In this document: piece by piece, positions 1 through 6,841 of the stretch
Layout of the letters: each line of letters begins with the position of its first letter
Position numbering within the stretch: the stretch's first letter is position 1
NCBI GenBank assembly: GCA_022705365.1
Contig: JAKJEP010000119.1
Location: forward strand, 1 to 8,720
DNA: 8,720 bases
Reading direction: 5' to 3'
Source of the DNA: Planctomycetota bacterium
Lineage (GTDB): Bacteria; Planctomycetota; Phycisphaerae; Sedimentisphaerales; SM23-30
Notes under the pieces: model-generated
The model's input: only the letters and a program-made list of their open reading frames with translations
The model's database searches: none
What the model was told of the DNA's origin: nothing
Made by a program: the position numbers and the translations under genes

Positions 1-4
1 CGGT

Positions 5-33
5 TTGACGGCGGGGGGGGGCTGTGATAAAAT
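5..33 (+). promoter_or_regulatory. Sigma70-like promoter of the three-gene operon
   Basis: A -35 hexamer TTGACG (5-10, 5 of 6 to consensus) is separated by exactly 17 bp from a -10 hexamer TAAAAT (28-33, 5 of 6). TG plus one base (25-27) just before the -10 makes it an extended -10 site. Transcription would start near position 40, leaving a leader of about 30 nt before the TTG start at 71. The spacer contains nine consecutive G (13-21). The match is read directly from the sequence; activity is inferred. Confidence 0.65.
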
Positions 34-70
34 CCTAGAAATGGCAAACGGATGCAATTTGGATTGAAAC

Positions 71-1015
71 TTGGTTACGGCAATAGGTTACGACGAGATA
101 TTTCTGCAGCATCGCACCGGGAAGCACCCGGAGCGGCCCGCCCGGCTGGTCAGTATCGTGGAAAAGTTAAAAAAGGATGTGATATGGGACCGGTTGCTGG
201 CGGTGGAAAACCGGGTGGATCCGGATGCGTGGATCCGTTTGATTCATACGGAAAGCTATATTGAAAGGCTGAAATCGGCCTGTGAAAATGGGCTGCCGTT
301 TATTGATACGCCGGATTCGGCGATCTGCCGGGACTCCTATGAAGCGGCCCGCCAGGCGGTTTCGGTGAGTCTGGCAGCCTGCGATTTGATCGCGGCGGGG
401 GAGGCGCAAAACGGATTTTGTGCTTTGCGTCCGCCGGGCCATCATGCGGAGTCGGACCGGTCGATGGGCTTTTGTTTGTTTAATAATGCAGCGATTGCCG
501 GCCGATATTTACAGAAGCAGCATGGATTGAAGCGGATATTGATCCTGGACTGGGATGTGCATCACGGCAACGGCACGCAGAACAGCTTTTGGCGGGATGA
601 TACGGTGTTTTATTGCAGCCTGCATCAGCACCCGGCGACGTGTTTTCCGGGCACGGGCTGGCCGAATGAGTTTGGGGAGGGGCCGGGGCGTGGTTATACG
701 CTGAACCTGCCGCTGGAGCCTGGGGCGGGGGATGAGGAATTTTTGGAGTTATTTTGGACCAATTTTATGCCGATGGCACGAGAGTTCAGGCCTTCGTTTG
801 TCCTGATTTCCGCCGGATTCGACGGGCATCGGAAAGACCCGCTGGCGCAGTTGAATTTGTCGGAAGAAGCGTATATACTGGCAGGACGAGAGATAAAACG
901 GCTTGCGGAGGAATATTGCCAGGGCCGACTTTTGTCTTTACTGGAAGGCGGTTATCAGTTAGGTGTATTAAGCCAGTGTGTGGCTGATCATATAAAAGTG
1001 TTACTGGAACAGTGA
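71..1015 (+). CDS. Histone deacetylase family protein (zinc-dependent amidohydrolase)
   Basis: This 314-residue protein is a complete member of the arginase/deacetylase-fold family of bacterial HDAC-like and acetylpolyamine amidohydrolase enzymes. These use zinc to remove acyl groups from acyl-lysine or acyl-amines in the cytoplasm. Family landmarks appear in order: the N-terminal HPERPARL (19-26), RPPGHHAE with the catalytic His pair H124/H125, MGFCLFNN (132-139), DWDVHHGNGTQ with zinc ligands D162 and H164, SAGFDGH with zinc ligand D251, and EGGY with the transition-state Tyr Y295. No active-site residue is missing. The start is TTG at 71: an in-frame TGA at 65-67 excludes anything further upstream, and this start gives the usual N-terminus. 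The Shine-Dalgarno site is weak (GGAT at 61-64). No signal peptide is seen. It is first in a probable operon with a lipoprotein and a cytochrome. The substrate cannot be told; acetylated protein, polyamine and acetoin-type roles are all possible. Confidence 0.93.
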   Translation: MVTAIGYDEIFLQHRTGKHPERPARLVSIVEKLKKDVIWDRLLAVENRVDPDAWIRLIHTESYIERLKSACENGLPFIDTPDSAICRDSYEAARQAVSVSLAACDLIAAGEAQNGFCALRPPGHHAESDRSMGFCLFNNAAIAGRYLQKQHGLKRILILDWDVHHGNGTQNSFWRDDTVFYCSLHQHPATCFPGTGWPNEFGEGPGRGYTLNLPLEPGAGDEEFLELFWTNFMPMAREFRPSFVLISAGFDGHRKDPLAQLNLSEEAYILAGREIKRLAEEYCQGRLLSLLEGGYQLGVLSQCVADHIKVLLEQ

Positions 1016-1018
1016 ATT

Positions 1019-1022
1019 GGAG
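1019..1022 (+). promoter_or_regulatory. Ribosome binding site that fixes the DUF1573 gene start
   Basis: GGAG lies 7 nt before the ATG at 1030. It supports that start over the in-frame GTG at 1012, which overlaps the stop codon of the preceding gene and would put six extra residues ahead of the positively charged signal-peptide start. Confidence 0.6.
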
Positions 1023-1029
1023 CTATGAG

Positions 1030-2136
1030 ATGAAAAAAGTTTGGCTGTATGGATATGTGGTATGCCTGACGGCGGGATTACTGGCGGCTGGGTGCGCGGG
1101 AAAAGAAAAAAAACCGGAAAAACCGGTGGAGCCGGCGGCTGTCGAGGAAGAAGCGGCGCCGGCGGAGGAGGCGGTAATCGAAGTTGAACCGGCGAAGCCC
1201 GAAGAGCTTTCGAAGGAAAACGGGCTGCTGACGGTAGATAAGCCGGTCTATGATTTTGGGGAGCTGGAGCCGAAAAAGAAATTTCAGGGGGAATATGTGT
1301 TGAAAAACGAAGGGAAGGCAGCGCTGGAGATCCAAAATCCGGTGCGGAAGAGCTGCGGCTGTACCGAGTTGAAGCTGGATAAATACAAGCTGGAGCCGGG
1401 GGAGTCAGCGCTGCTGAAGGTGGTATATACCTCCAATTCCAGTCCGGGTGAAACCGAAAAGCATATCTGGGTGGATGTAGTGCCGCCGGGGCAGCCGAAG
1501 ACGCTGACGTTGAAGCTGAAAGCCCGGGTCAGCCAGCATGTGCAGGCGATGCCGGAGAAGCTGGAATTCCAGATACGCGATACACCGGATAATGTCGGCG
1601 AGGTGACGCTGAAGAGTCTGGACGGCAGCGAGTTTGCGATCACCAGCATCAACAGCAGCGGCAATGCGGTGGAAGGGGTATTTGATCCGCAGGTCAAGGG
1701 GACGGAGCTGAAGGTGCCGTTGAAGCTGAAGCAGGACAGCCTGCGCAAGGTACAGAACGGGGTTCTGAATATAATGATTAATCACCCGAAGGTGGATTCC
1801 GTGCCGATTAACTTCAAGGTGGAACCGCCCTTTGCGGCCAATCCGCGGACCCAGTTTTTCCGGGATATGGAGCGGAACAAGGTCCAGAAGGTGCAGGTGA
1901 CGGTGGTGTCCAATTATAATGAGCCGTTTGAAATCAGCAATCTGCGGAGTGAAAAGGGATTTATCAAGGTGGTGAACCAGAGCCGGGATGAAAGCACGAA
2001 CAGTTATAAAATTGAACTGGAGGTGACGGCGCCGGAGACGGGAAATATCCTGAATGACTATCTGTATGTGGAGATAGCCGGGCGACCGGAGGATACCCTG
2101 AAAGTGCATTGTTACGGGCGTATCAAAAAGGATTAA
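1030..2136 (+). CDS. DUF1573 domain lipoprotein
   Basis: The ATG at 1030 gives a 368-residue protein beginning MKKVW, with a hydrophobic segment and a lipobox-like LAAGC ending at C22, so it is probably a lipid-anchored envelope protein. There is no Asp at +2 after the Cys that would favour inner-membrane retention. A charged Pro/Glu/Ala/Lys-rich linker covers about 25-60. Residues about 70-167 match the DUF1573 immunoglobulin-like beta-sandwich: VYDFGELEPKKKFQGEYVLK, then KSCGCTEL with C109 and C111, then the LEPGESALLKVVYTS pattern. The remaining 200 residues are beta-rich and look like one or two further domains of the same general kind, ending in basic KKD. DUF1573 proteins are common in Planctomycetota and Bacteroidota and their biochemical role is not established. 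The gene starts 14 nt after the deacetylase stop and ends 27 nt before the cytochrome gene, so co-transcription is likely. The CGC pair may be redox-active or bind metal; that is inference. Confidence 0.88.
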   Translation: MKKVWLYGYVVCLTAGLLAAGCAGKEKKPEKPVEPAAVEEEAAPAEEAVIEVEPAKPEELSKENGLLTVDKPVYDFGELEPKKKFQGEYVLKNEGKAALEIQNPVRKSCGCTELKLDKYKLEPGESALLKVVYTSNSSPGETEKHIWVDVVPPGQPKTLTLKLKARVSQHVQAMPEKLEFQIRDTPDNVGEVTLKSLDGSEFAITSINSSGNAVEGVFDPQVKGTELKVPLKLKQDSLRKVQNGVLNIMINHPKVDSVPINFKVEPPFAANPRTQFFRDMERNKVQKVQVTVVSNYNEPFEISNLRSEKGFIKVVNQSRDESTNSYKIELEVTAPETGNILNDYLYVEIAGRPEDTLKVHCYGRIKKD

Positions 2137-2153
2137 CCCAAAGACCGCAACAG

Positions 2154-2158
2154 AAGGA
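2154..2158 (+). promoter_or_regulatory. Ribosome binding site of the cytochrome gene
   Basis: AAGGA within AGAAGGAA sits 5 nt before the ATG at 2164 and 8 nt before a second, adjacent ATG at 2167. Either could be used; the second has the more usual spacing. The difference is one Met residue. Confidence 0.55.
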
Positions 2159-2163
2159 ACGGC

Positions 2164-3621
2164 ATGATGCGAAACGCGAAGTATATATGGCAGAGCGGGG
2201 TGGTATTGCTGGTGGTTCTGCTGCTGGCGTGGCCGGCTGGCATTGGTGTGCGAAATTCGGCGGCGGAAGAGCAGGGAACGGCTACTCCCGCCGGGGCGGG
2301 GCAAACGGCGGTCCCGGAAGCGCCAAGCGGTTTTGTGCTGCTGCTGACGGGGAACTGGGGGGGGCAGATCGAGCCGTGCGGCTGTTCAGAAAAGCAGTTG
2401 GGCGGGATTGACCGCCGCAGCCACATCCTGAAGGCGATCCCGGCGTCGGGCCGTCTGCTGGTGGATGCCGGCCCGCTGATTGATAAAGAGGATCTGCAGT
2501 CGCGGTTGAAATTTGAAACCTTTCTATTCAGTTTGAAGCATCTGAACTATGACGCCATCGGCCTGAGCGGGGAGGAACTGCTGGTGAAGAACGAGCTGAA
2601 ACCTTCCGAGCTGCCGCCGCTGGTGATGACGAACATGGCGGAGCCGGCGCGGCAGACGTTCGAGGCGCTGGGATACCTGCAAAAGACGCTGGCGGCGGGG
2701 GAGGAGCAACTGGATTGTCTGGTACTGTCGCTGGCGCGGGAACTGCCGGCCTCCGCGACGGACCATCAGAAAAAGCTGGTGCAACTGCAGGACTCGGCGG
2801 CGGCGGTGAAGGAGATGCTGGCGTCTCTGAACATCGATCCGGAGAAGTCAACGCCGGACCGGCTGATTGTGGTTACGATGTCCGAAAAGAACAAGGGATT
2901 GGCGGAGAAGCTGCAGCAGATGCCGGCACTGGATGTGATTGCCACGGTGGGAACGGCGGATGAACCGGAATTGTGTGAAGCGAAGACCGGGCCAGTGATG
3001 GTGACTACCGGCCGGCTGGGGAAATACATTGTTCGGATTGACGTGCCGTTCGGCTACCGGGATAATCCCAGCCAATTGCGGTTCCAGCGGATTGCCATCG
3101 AGGAGGATTTTGAAAAAGACGCGGTGATTGTCAGCCGCATCGACGATTATCAACTGCAGATGCAGATCGAGCAGTTGGTAGAGGACGAAACCAAGATTGT
3201 CCGCCAGCCGCTGGAGGGAGGCAACCGGTTTGTGGGCAACGTTTCGTGCGGCGCGGCGGACTGCCATGAGGATATCTACCAGAAGTGGCGCGAGTTCCGG
3301 CACGGCTATGCGCTGGAGACGCTGGAAAAGGTGAATCGCCAATACGATCCTTCCTGCGTTTCCTGCCATACGGTGGGGATGGCGTATGAGAGCGGCTTCC
3401 GGTCGCGGGAGAAGACGCCGGATCTGGCGGATGTGGGATGCGAGATGTGCCACGGGCCGGGCGAGAAGCATCAGCAGGATGTGTATGAGGAATACCAGAC
3501 GGTCTTTACTGCCTGCGAGCAGTGCCACGACCACGAGTCCAGCCCCAAATTCGAGAAGGAGCGGGAGGACTATTTCAAGAAAATCGAGCATTGGACGGTG
3601 CCGCGGGAATACTGGGAATAA
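2164..3621 (+). CDS. Exported tetraheme cytochrome c with inactive metallophosphatase-like N-domain
   Basis: This 485-residue protein has an N-terminal signal (hydrophobic about 11-28, possible cleavage after SAA at 32-34). Residues about 56-315 resemble the 5'-nucleotidase/UshA-type metallophosphatase fold: the GGQIEPCGC...LGGIDRR stretch (66-85), LLVDAG (98-103) and NYDAIGLSGEELL (128-140) sit where the family has its metal motifs. However, the expected ND.HG, GD and GNHE residues are replaced (TGNWGG, AGPL, SGEE), so metal-dependent hydrolysis is unlikely. Residues about 355-475 form a cytochrome c554-like domain with four heme sites: CX4CH at 362-368, then CVSCH 398-402, CEMCH 426-430 and CEQCH 451-455. 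H380 and H436 are candidate distal ligands, and the family's SPKF after the last heme is present (460-463). It probably carries electrons in the periplasm or outer envelope. It is last in the operon and follows the DUF1573 lipoprotein. Its redox partner is unknown. Confidence 0.87.
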   Translation: MMRNAKYIWQSGVVLLVVLLLAWPAGIGVRNSAAEEQGTATPAGAGQTAVPEAPSGFVLLLTGNWGGQIEPCGCSEKQLGGIDRRSHILKAIPASGRLLVDAGPLIDKEDLQSRLKFETFLFSLKHLNYDAIGLSGEELLVKNELKPSELPPLVMTNMAEPARQTFEALGYLQKTLAAGEEQLDCLVLSLARELPASATDHQKKLVQLQDSAAAVKEMLASLNIDPEKSTPDRLIVVTMSEKNKGLAEKLQQMPALDVIATVGTADEPELCEAKTGPVMVTTGRLGKYIVRIDVPFGYRDNPSQLRFQRIAIEEDFEKDAVIVSRIDDYQLQMQIEQLVEDETKIVRQPLEGGNRFVGNVSCGAADCHEDIYQKWREFRHGYALETLEKVNRQYDPSCVSCHTVGMAYESGFRSREKTPDLADVGCEMCHGPGEKHQQDVYEEYQTVFTACEQCHDHESSPKFEKEREDYFKKIEHWTVPREYWE

Positions 3622-3638
3622 GCCGCGGGCAGCGGTTT
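3620..3638. terminator. Small hairpin between convergent genes, possible two-way terminator
   Basis: A 7-bp stem (AAGCCGC with GCGGTTT, one G-U pair) encloses a 5-nt loop GGGCA. It starts inside the stop codon of the cytochrome gene and ends 4 nt before the stop codon of the opposing gene. The + strand copy ends in only three T, so it would be a weak intrinsic terminator. It could also limit readthrough in the opposite direction. Confidence 0.35.
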
Positions 3639-3641
3639 GAT

Positions 3642-6600
3642 TTACGGCTGGGCGATCATGGCCTTAAACAGCAGGTCGGCGATGGCCTGCATGCCCTTGT
3701 CGCCGGGATGGGCGGCTACGCCTTCGTGCTGGTAGCTGCGTTCCGAGCGGGCCATCATCGATTCGTCCCGGCCAAGCTGGCCGATATAGACATAGAGGCC
3801 GCCGATTTCCGCGCAGCACTGCCGCATGATATTGTCTCTGATCTCTTCCGGCCAGAAGCAGCTCCGCACGTAGATGACCGGCCGGCCGCTTTTCTTAACC
3901 GTTTGCAGGAGGCGGGTAAAACTTTTCCGGAAACCGGCCTGTAATTCTGCCGTATTTAATGGGGGCACGTTCTCCCCGATGGCGATTACGGCAATATCGG
4001 GCTGGAAGGCCAGTTGTTCCCGGAGCCGGGACTCGATTTCATAGGTTTCGAAATTCCGCTCGAAGTCGGCGATATTGTTGACCGAAATCCGCGGCTGTTT
4101 GCCGGTCAGGGCGGCGAGCGAATTGGTCAGCAGGTGGACATAATCCTTGTCTTCGCTGCCGGCGGCCATGCCCCAGTTGCCGTCCCAAAATACCTGGGGG
4201 GCAGGGGGATGCAGGGTGATGCTGTTGCCCAGGAAGAGGAGGCGGTCCGCCTGGATGCCGCAGCCGCCGGGTGTGCGGGCCGGCTGGGGGTCGGGCGGAG
4301 CAGGGGAGTACAGTTCGATTTCGCTGATCTGGCAGGCGTTGGCATAGGCCGGGTTGGCGGAGGCCCGGATGATCAGGCGGAAGGTGTCGGTCGTTACCGG
4401 GTCAATGTCTGCCCGATAGTAGCGCGGATTGCGGTTTAGATAATCCTCGACATCGAACACCGTTTGATCCCGGCCCTCGAGGCGAACGATCCCCTGAAAG
4501 CTGGTCGGGTAACCGGCCGGGTCGGCAAAGCGGATCACAATGGTGCCAATCCGCGCCGGCTGGGGCAGCTTCACTTCGATCCAGTGGGGATGGGGGGTAT
4601 CTAGCGTAGAGACCCAGCGGTTGGAGAAGTCCCACGGCCCGGCGATGATGCCGTCGATGGCTTCGCCGGTACAGGCAGGCTCTTTGTCATACTCACTATC
4701 GGCGGTCACCGTTGCCCCTTTGTTGGCCAGGGCCAGGTCGTCCAGCCGCACGCCGCGTTCCGCCTGTAAATCCGGGGCCACTTCCCGGATGGCGGAGTGC
4801 CAGGCATCGCCCGTTTCATAGGCGGTACTCAGATTCAGCGGCTGGGGCAGCCAGGTGCGGAAACGGTTGGTCTTGCTCCAGCGGTTGCCGGCGGAAGAAT
4901 AGTCGCACAGGGTCAGCATTTTGGGGGCGCCGTTGACCAGAAACGGGACCTCGAAGGCCATCCAGGTGCCGGCCTGTTGGGCGGCCTGCGGACTGGGTTT
5001 TAGCTCGGCCAGCGTGGCGGCGTTCCGATCCAGTTCGATCTCGGTGCTTGGCTCCATGGGGACGAAGCGGTCATCCAGGGCCAGCACAATCGGCCCGCGC
5101 TGCAAGGCTAGCTGTCCTTTACCGTCCGGGGCTTCCACGACCCGGGTTTGCATATCCAGCGTCAGTTCGATCTGGTCGCCGCTGCTCCACGGGCGATTGA
5201 TTTTCGCGTAGGTGCCCGGCTGAACCGGATGGTCTTCGCCGTTCACTTTCAGGGTGGTCTTTTGACTCCAGGCCGGGATCCGCAGCGCCACCGTGAAGGT
5301 CTCCGGCTGGTCGGGCTTGACGGTTATTCGCACAGCGCCTTCGTGGGGATAGTCGGTTGCCATTTCGAGCAGGACCTTGCCGCCGGAAGCGGTTCTGGTT
5401 TCCGCCTGGCCGGGAAAATACAGGTTGACCGCCGGTCCCTCCGCGGTCTGCATCACGGCCCAGAAGGGCGTGAGCATCAGGCCGCGGCAGCCGCTGACGA
5501 TGCAGCAGCTCAGGCCGATATCGGCCTGGGCCACCCAGCTCGGCACCCGCTCGCCCAGCAGCCCGTCGTAATAACCCCACCAATGGCCGTCCGGCAGCAG
5601 TGCTCCCAGCAGGGCGTTATACAGGCTGGTCTCCAGGTCGTCGGCATAGACCGGATCGCCCGTCAGCCGCAGCAACTGCCAGCAGAGGTACATCCAGTGG
5701 GTCGTTACACACGTTTCCCCCGGATTGAATACGATCCGCGTCTGCTGGGTGCGGCCTTTGAACCAGTTTTCGCCCTCCGAACCGGTCCCTATTATAAACA
5801 GCTCCTCTTCGCGGATGTTTTTGGCCAGGGCCGCGGCTGCGTCCAGATATTTCCGCTGGCCGGTGGCGCGGTACATCTCGCAGATGCCGATGAAGCAGTA
5901 CATCTGCTCGTAGGCCTTGGGGTATCCGATCTCCGTGGCCGGTTTGCCGGCCAGGGCATCCTCAACCAGCCGCAGGCCGTTGGGGGCCACCTGGCCCGGC
6001 TCGTGCCACTGGGCGACTATTTGTTCGGCAAAATCCAGATATTTCTGCCGGCCGGTCCGCTGGTAGAGCAGCGCCCCGGACTCTACCGTGACGCTGGGGG
6101 CCAGCCCCATGAAACGCGGCCAGCTCAGGTCGGCCAGCCGCAGGTTCCGCTGCTTCAGTTCGTCGATCAGGCAATCCAGCGACCGGCAGGCGGCCTCGAG
6201 GACGGATGGATCGCTGGTCAGGTCATAGTATGCCGTCAGTCCCAGGATGGTGCACTGGCGTGCCCAGACATCGTAGGCGCCGACCAGCCGCATATCCCCC
6301 TCAAACGTTCCTATGTAGCCGTCCGGTCCCTGGGCAGCAAGCAAATCATATACCGCCCGGTCCAGCCACTGGCGGTGGCCCAGCGTGGGCTGATGGGCGT
6401 AGCCCCAGGCCAGGGCGGTGAACCACTTGCCCCAGTAATCGCCGCGCCACTGGTCATCGCGGGAATCGGTCTTATAGCGGAACGGATCGATGATCCGGTT
6501 CTGGTCCCAGGCGGTAATGAGATTTTCCATGCAGTCCGACATGCGCCGGCCGATATGGCCGTCCATTCGGATCTGGCCTACACCCAGATGCGACTGCACA

Positions 6601-6716
6601 TCGGCCGCCGCCGGCTTCGACAGGGTTTGCTCCTGTCCGAGGCCATGGCCAGCCAATCCCGGGAATCCCATAATCCAAAACGCCGCTGTAGCCATTGGTA
6701 TGATATGCCTGTTCAC
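3642..6716 (-). CDS. Secreted GH127-type beta-L-arabinofuranosidase with discoidin and SGNH hydrolase domains
   Basis: From the GTG at 6716 the protein has 1024 residues. AAGGA (6725-6729) lies 8 nt before this start. A signal peptide covers about 1-27. Residues about 35-640 are a GH127/DUF1680 glycosidase of (alpha/alpha)6-barrel plus beta-sandwich type. In the family prototype HypBA1 a zinc-bound Cys is the nucleophile with Glu as acid/base. Equivalent residues here are GENWF (E316, likely acid/base), ETC (E334, C336) and SCC (C404 nucleophile, C405). YADDLETSLYN (357-367) is a further family signature. After SCC the usual CCPPN is replaced by CCIVSG. Residues about 665-803 look like an F5/8 type C (discoidin) carbohydrate-binding domain ending ISEIELY. 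Residues about 824-1024 are an SGNH hydrolase: GNSIT (S832), GEN (G914, N916) and HPGD (H1003). Together it would trim L-arabinose from plant- or algal-type glycans and perhaps remove ester groups. Arabinose specificity is inferred from the family only. Confidence 0.88.
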   Translation of the reverse strand: MNRHIIPMATAAFWIMGFPGLAGHGLGQEQTLSKPAAADVQSHLGVGQIRMDGHIGRRMSDCMENLITAWDQNRIIDPFRYKTDSRDDQWRGDYWGKWFTALAWGYAHQPTLGHRQWLDRAVYDLLAAQGPDGYIGTFEGDMRLVGAYDVWARQCTILGLTAYYDLTSDPSVLEAACRSLDCLIDELKQRNLRLADLSWPRFMGLAPSVTVESGALLYQRTGRQKYLDFAEQIVAQWHEPGQVAPNGLRLVEDALAGKPATEIGYPKAYEQMYCFIGICEMYRATGQRKYLDAAAALAKNIREEELFIIGTGSEGENWFKGRTQQTRIVFNPGETCVTTHWMYLCWQLLRLTGDPVYADDLETSLYNALLGALLPDGHWWGYYDGLLGERVPSWVAQADIGLSCCIVSGCRGLMLTPFWAVMQTAEGPAVNLYFPGQAETRTASGGKVLLEMATDYPHEGAVRITVKPDQPETFTVALRIPAWSQKTTLKVNGEDHPVQPGTYAKINRPWSSGDQIELTLDMQTRVVEAPDGKGQLALQRGPIVLALDDRFVPMEPSTEIELDRNAATLAELKPSPQAAQQAGTWMAFEVPFLVNGAPKMLTLCDYSSAGNRWSKTNRFRTWLPQPLNLSTAYETGDAWHSAIREVAPDLQAERGVRLDDLALANKGATVTADSEYDKEPACTGEAIDGIIAGPWDFSNRWVSTLDTPHPHWIEVKLPQPARIGTIVIRFADPAGYPTSFQGIVRLEGRDQTVFDVEDYLNRNPRYYRADIDPVTTDTFRLIIRASANPAYANACQISEIELYSPAPPDPQPARTPGGCGIQADRLLFLGNSITLHPPAPQVFWDGNWGMAAGSEDKDYVHLLTNSLAALTGKQPRISVNNIADFERNFETYEIESRLREQLAFQPDIAVIAIGENVPPLNTAELQAGFRKSFTRLLQTVKKSGRPVIYVRSCFWPEEIRDNIMRQCCAEIGGLYVYIGQLGRDESMMARSERSYQHEGVAAHPGDKGMQAIADLLFKAMIAQP

Positions 6717-6724
6717 CGCTGTTT

Positions 6725-6729
6725 TCCTT
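6725..6729 (-). promoter_or_regulatory. Ribosome binding site that fixes the GH127 gene start at GTG 6716
   Basis: On the - strand AAGGA lies 8 nt before the GTG at 6716. The resulting N-terminus (NRH followed by a long hydrophobic stretch) is a good signal peptide. A longer reading from the TTG at 6770 would start inside the promoter's -35 box and is therefore unlikely. Confidence 0.7.
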
Positions 6730-6741
6730 TCTTTTGATCCT

Positions 6742-6770
6742 GTAATACGAAAATTTGACGCCAGCGTCAA
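6742..6770 (-). promoter_or_regulatory. Sigma70-like promoter of the GH127 gene
   Basis: On the - strand TTGACG (6765-6770, 5 of 6 to consensus) is followed after exactly 17 bp by TATTAC (6742-6747, 4 of 6). Transcription would begin near 6735, giving a leader of about 19 nt that contains the Shine-Dalgarno site. The -35 box is the same hexamer, at the same spacing, as in the promoter at 5-33. Confidence 0.6.
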
Positions 6771-6771
6771 A
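6754..6771. promoter_or_regulatory. Perfect 18-nt palindrome overlapping the -35 box: candidate operator
   Basis: TTTGACGC and GCGTCAAA flank a 2-nt centre (CA), giving 8 perfectly paired positions per half. It covers the entire -35 box and 11 bp of the spacer of the GH127 promoter, the position expected for a repressor operator. Sugar-responsive LacI- or GntR-type regulators commonly bind such sites, but the regulator is not in this window and its family is a guess. Confidence 0.55.
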
Positions 6772-6841
6772 ATCTCTTCGAACCCTTGTAATTGGGGAGC
6801 CAGAACCGTTTTTGGATGTTCCTATCAACTTTTGGCGGTTC

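Noticed and set aside
1081..1210. Low-complexity repeats in the start of the DUF1573 gene
   Set aside because: They reflect the Pro/Glu/Ala/Lys-rich linker after the lipobox, with no regular repeat unit.
1405..2304. - strand open frame of 299 codons across the DUF1573 and cytochrome genes
   Set aside because: It is antisense to two well-supported genes, is rich in Arg, His, Leu and Gln as expected for a shadow frame, and has no motif.
5148..6737. Long + strand open frame (529 codons) opposite the GH127 gene
   Set aside because: It lies fully antisense to a gene with clear catalytic motifs, its translation shows no recognisable domain, and GC-rich codon bias readily leaves the complementary strand free of stops.
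6717..6770. N-terminal extension of the GH127 protein from a TTG at 6770
   Set aside because: That TTG is part of the predicted -35 box, the extra 18 residues are polar and would precede the signal peptide, and GTG 6716 has a good Shine-Dalgarno site.
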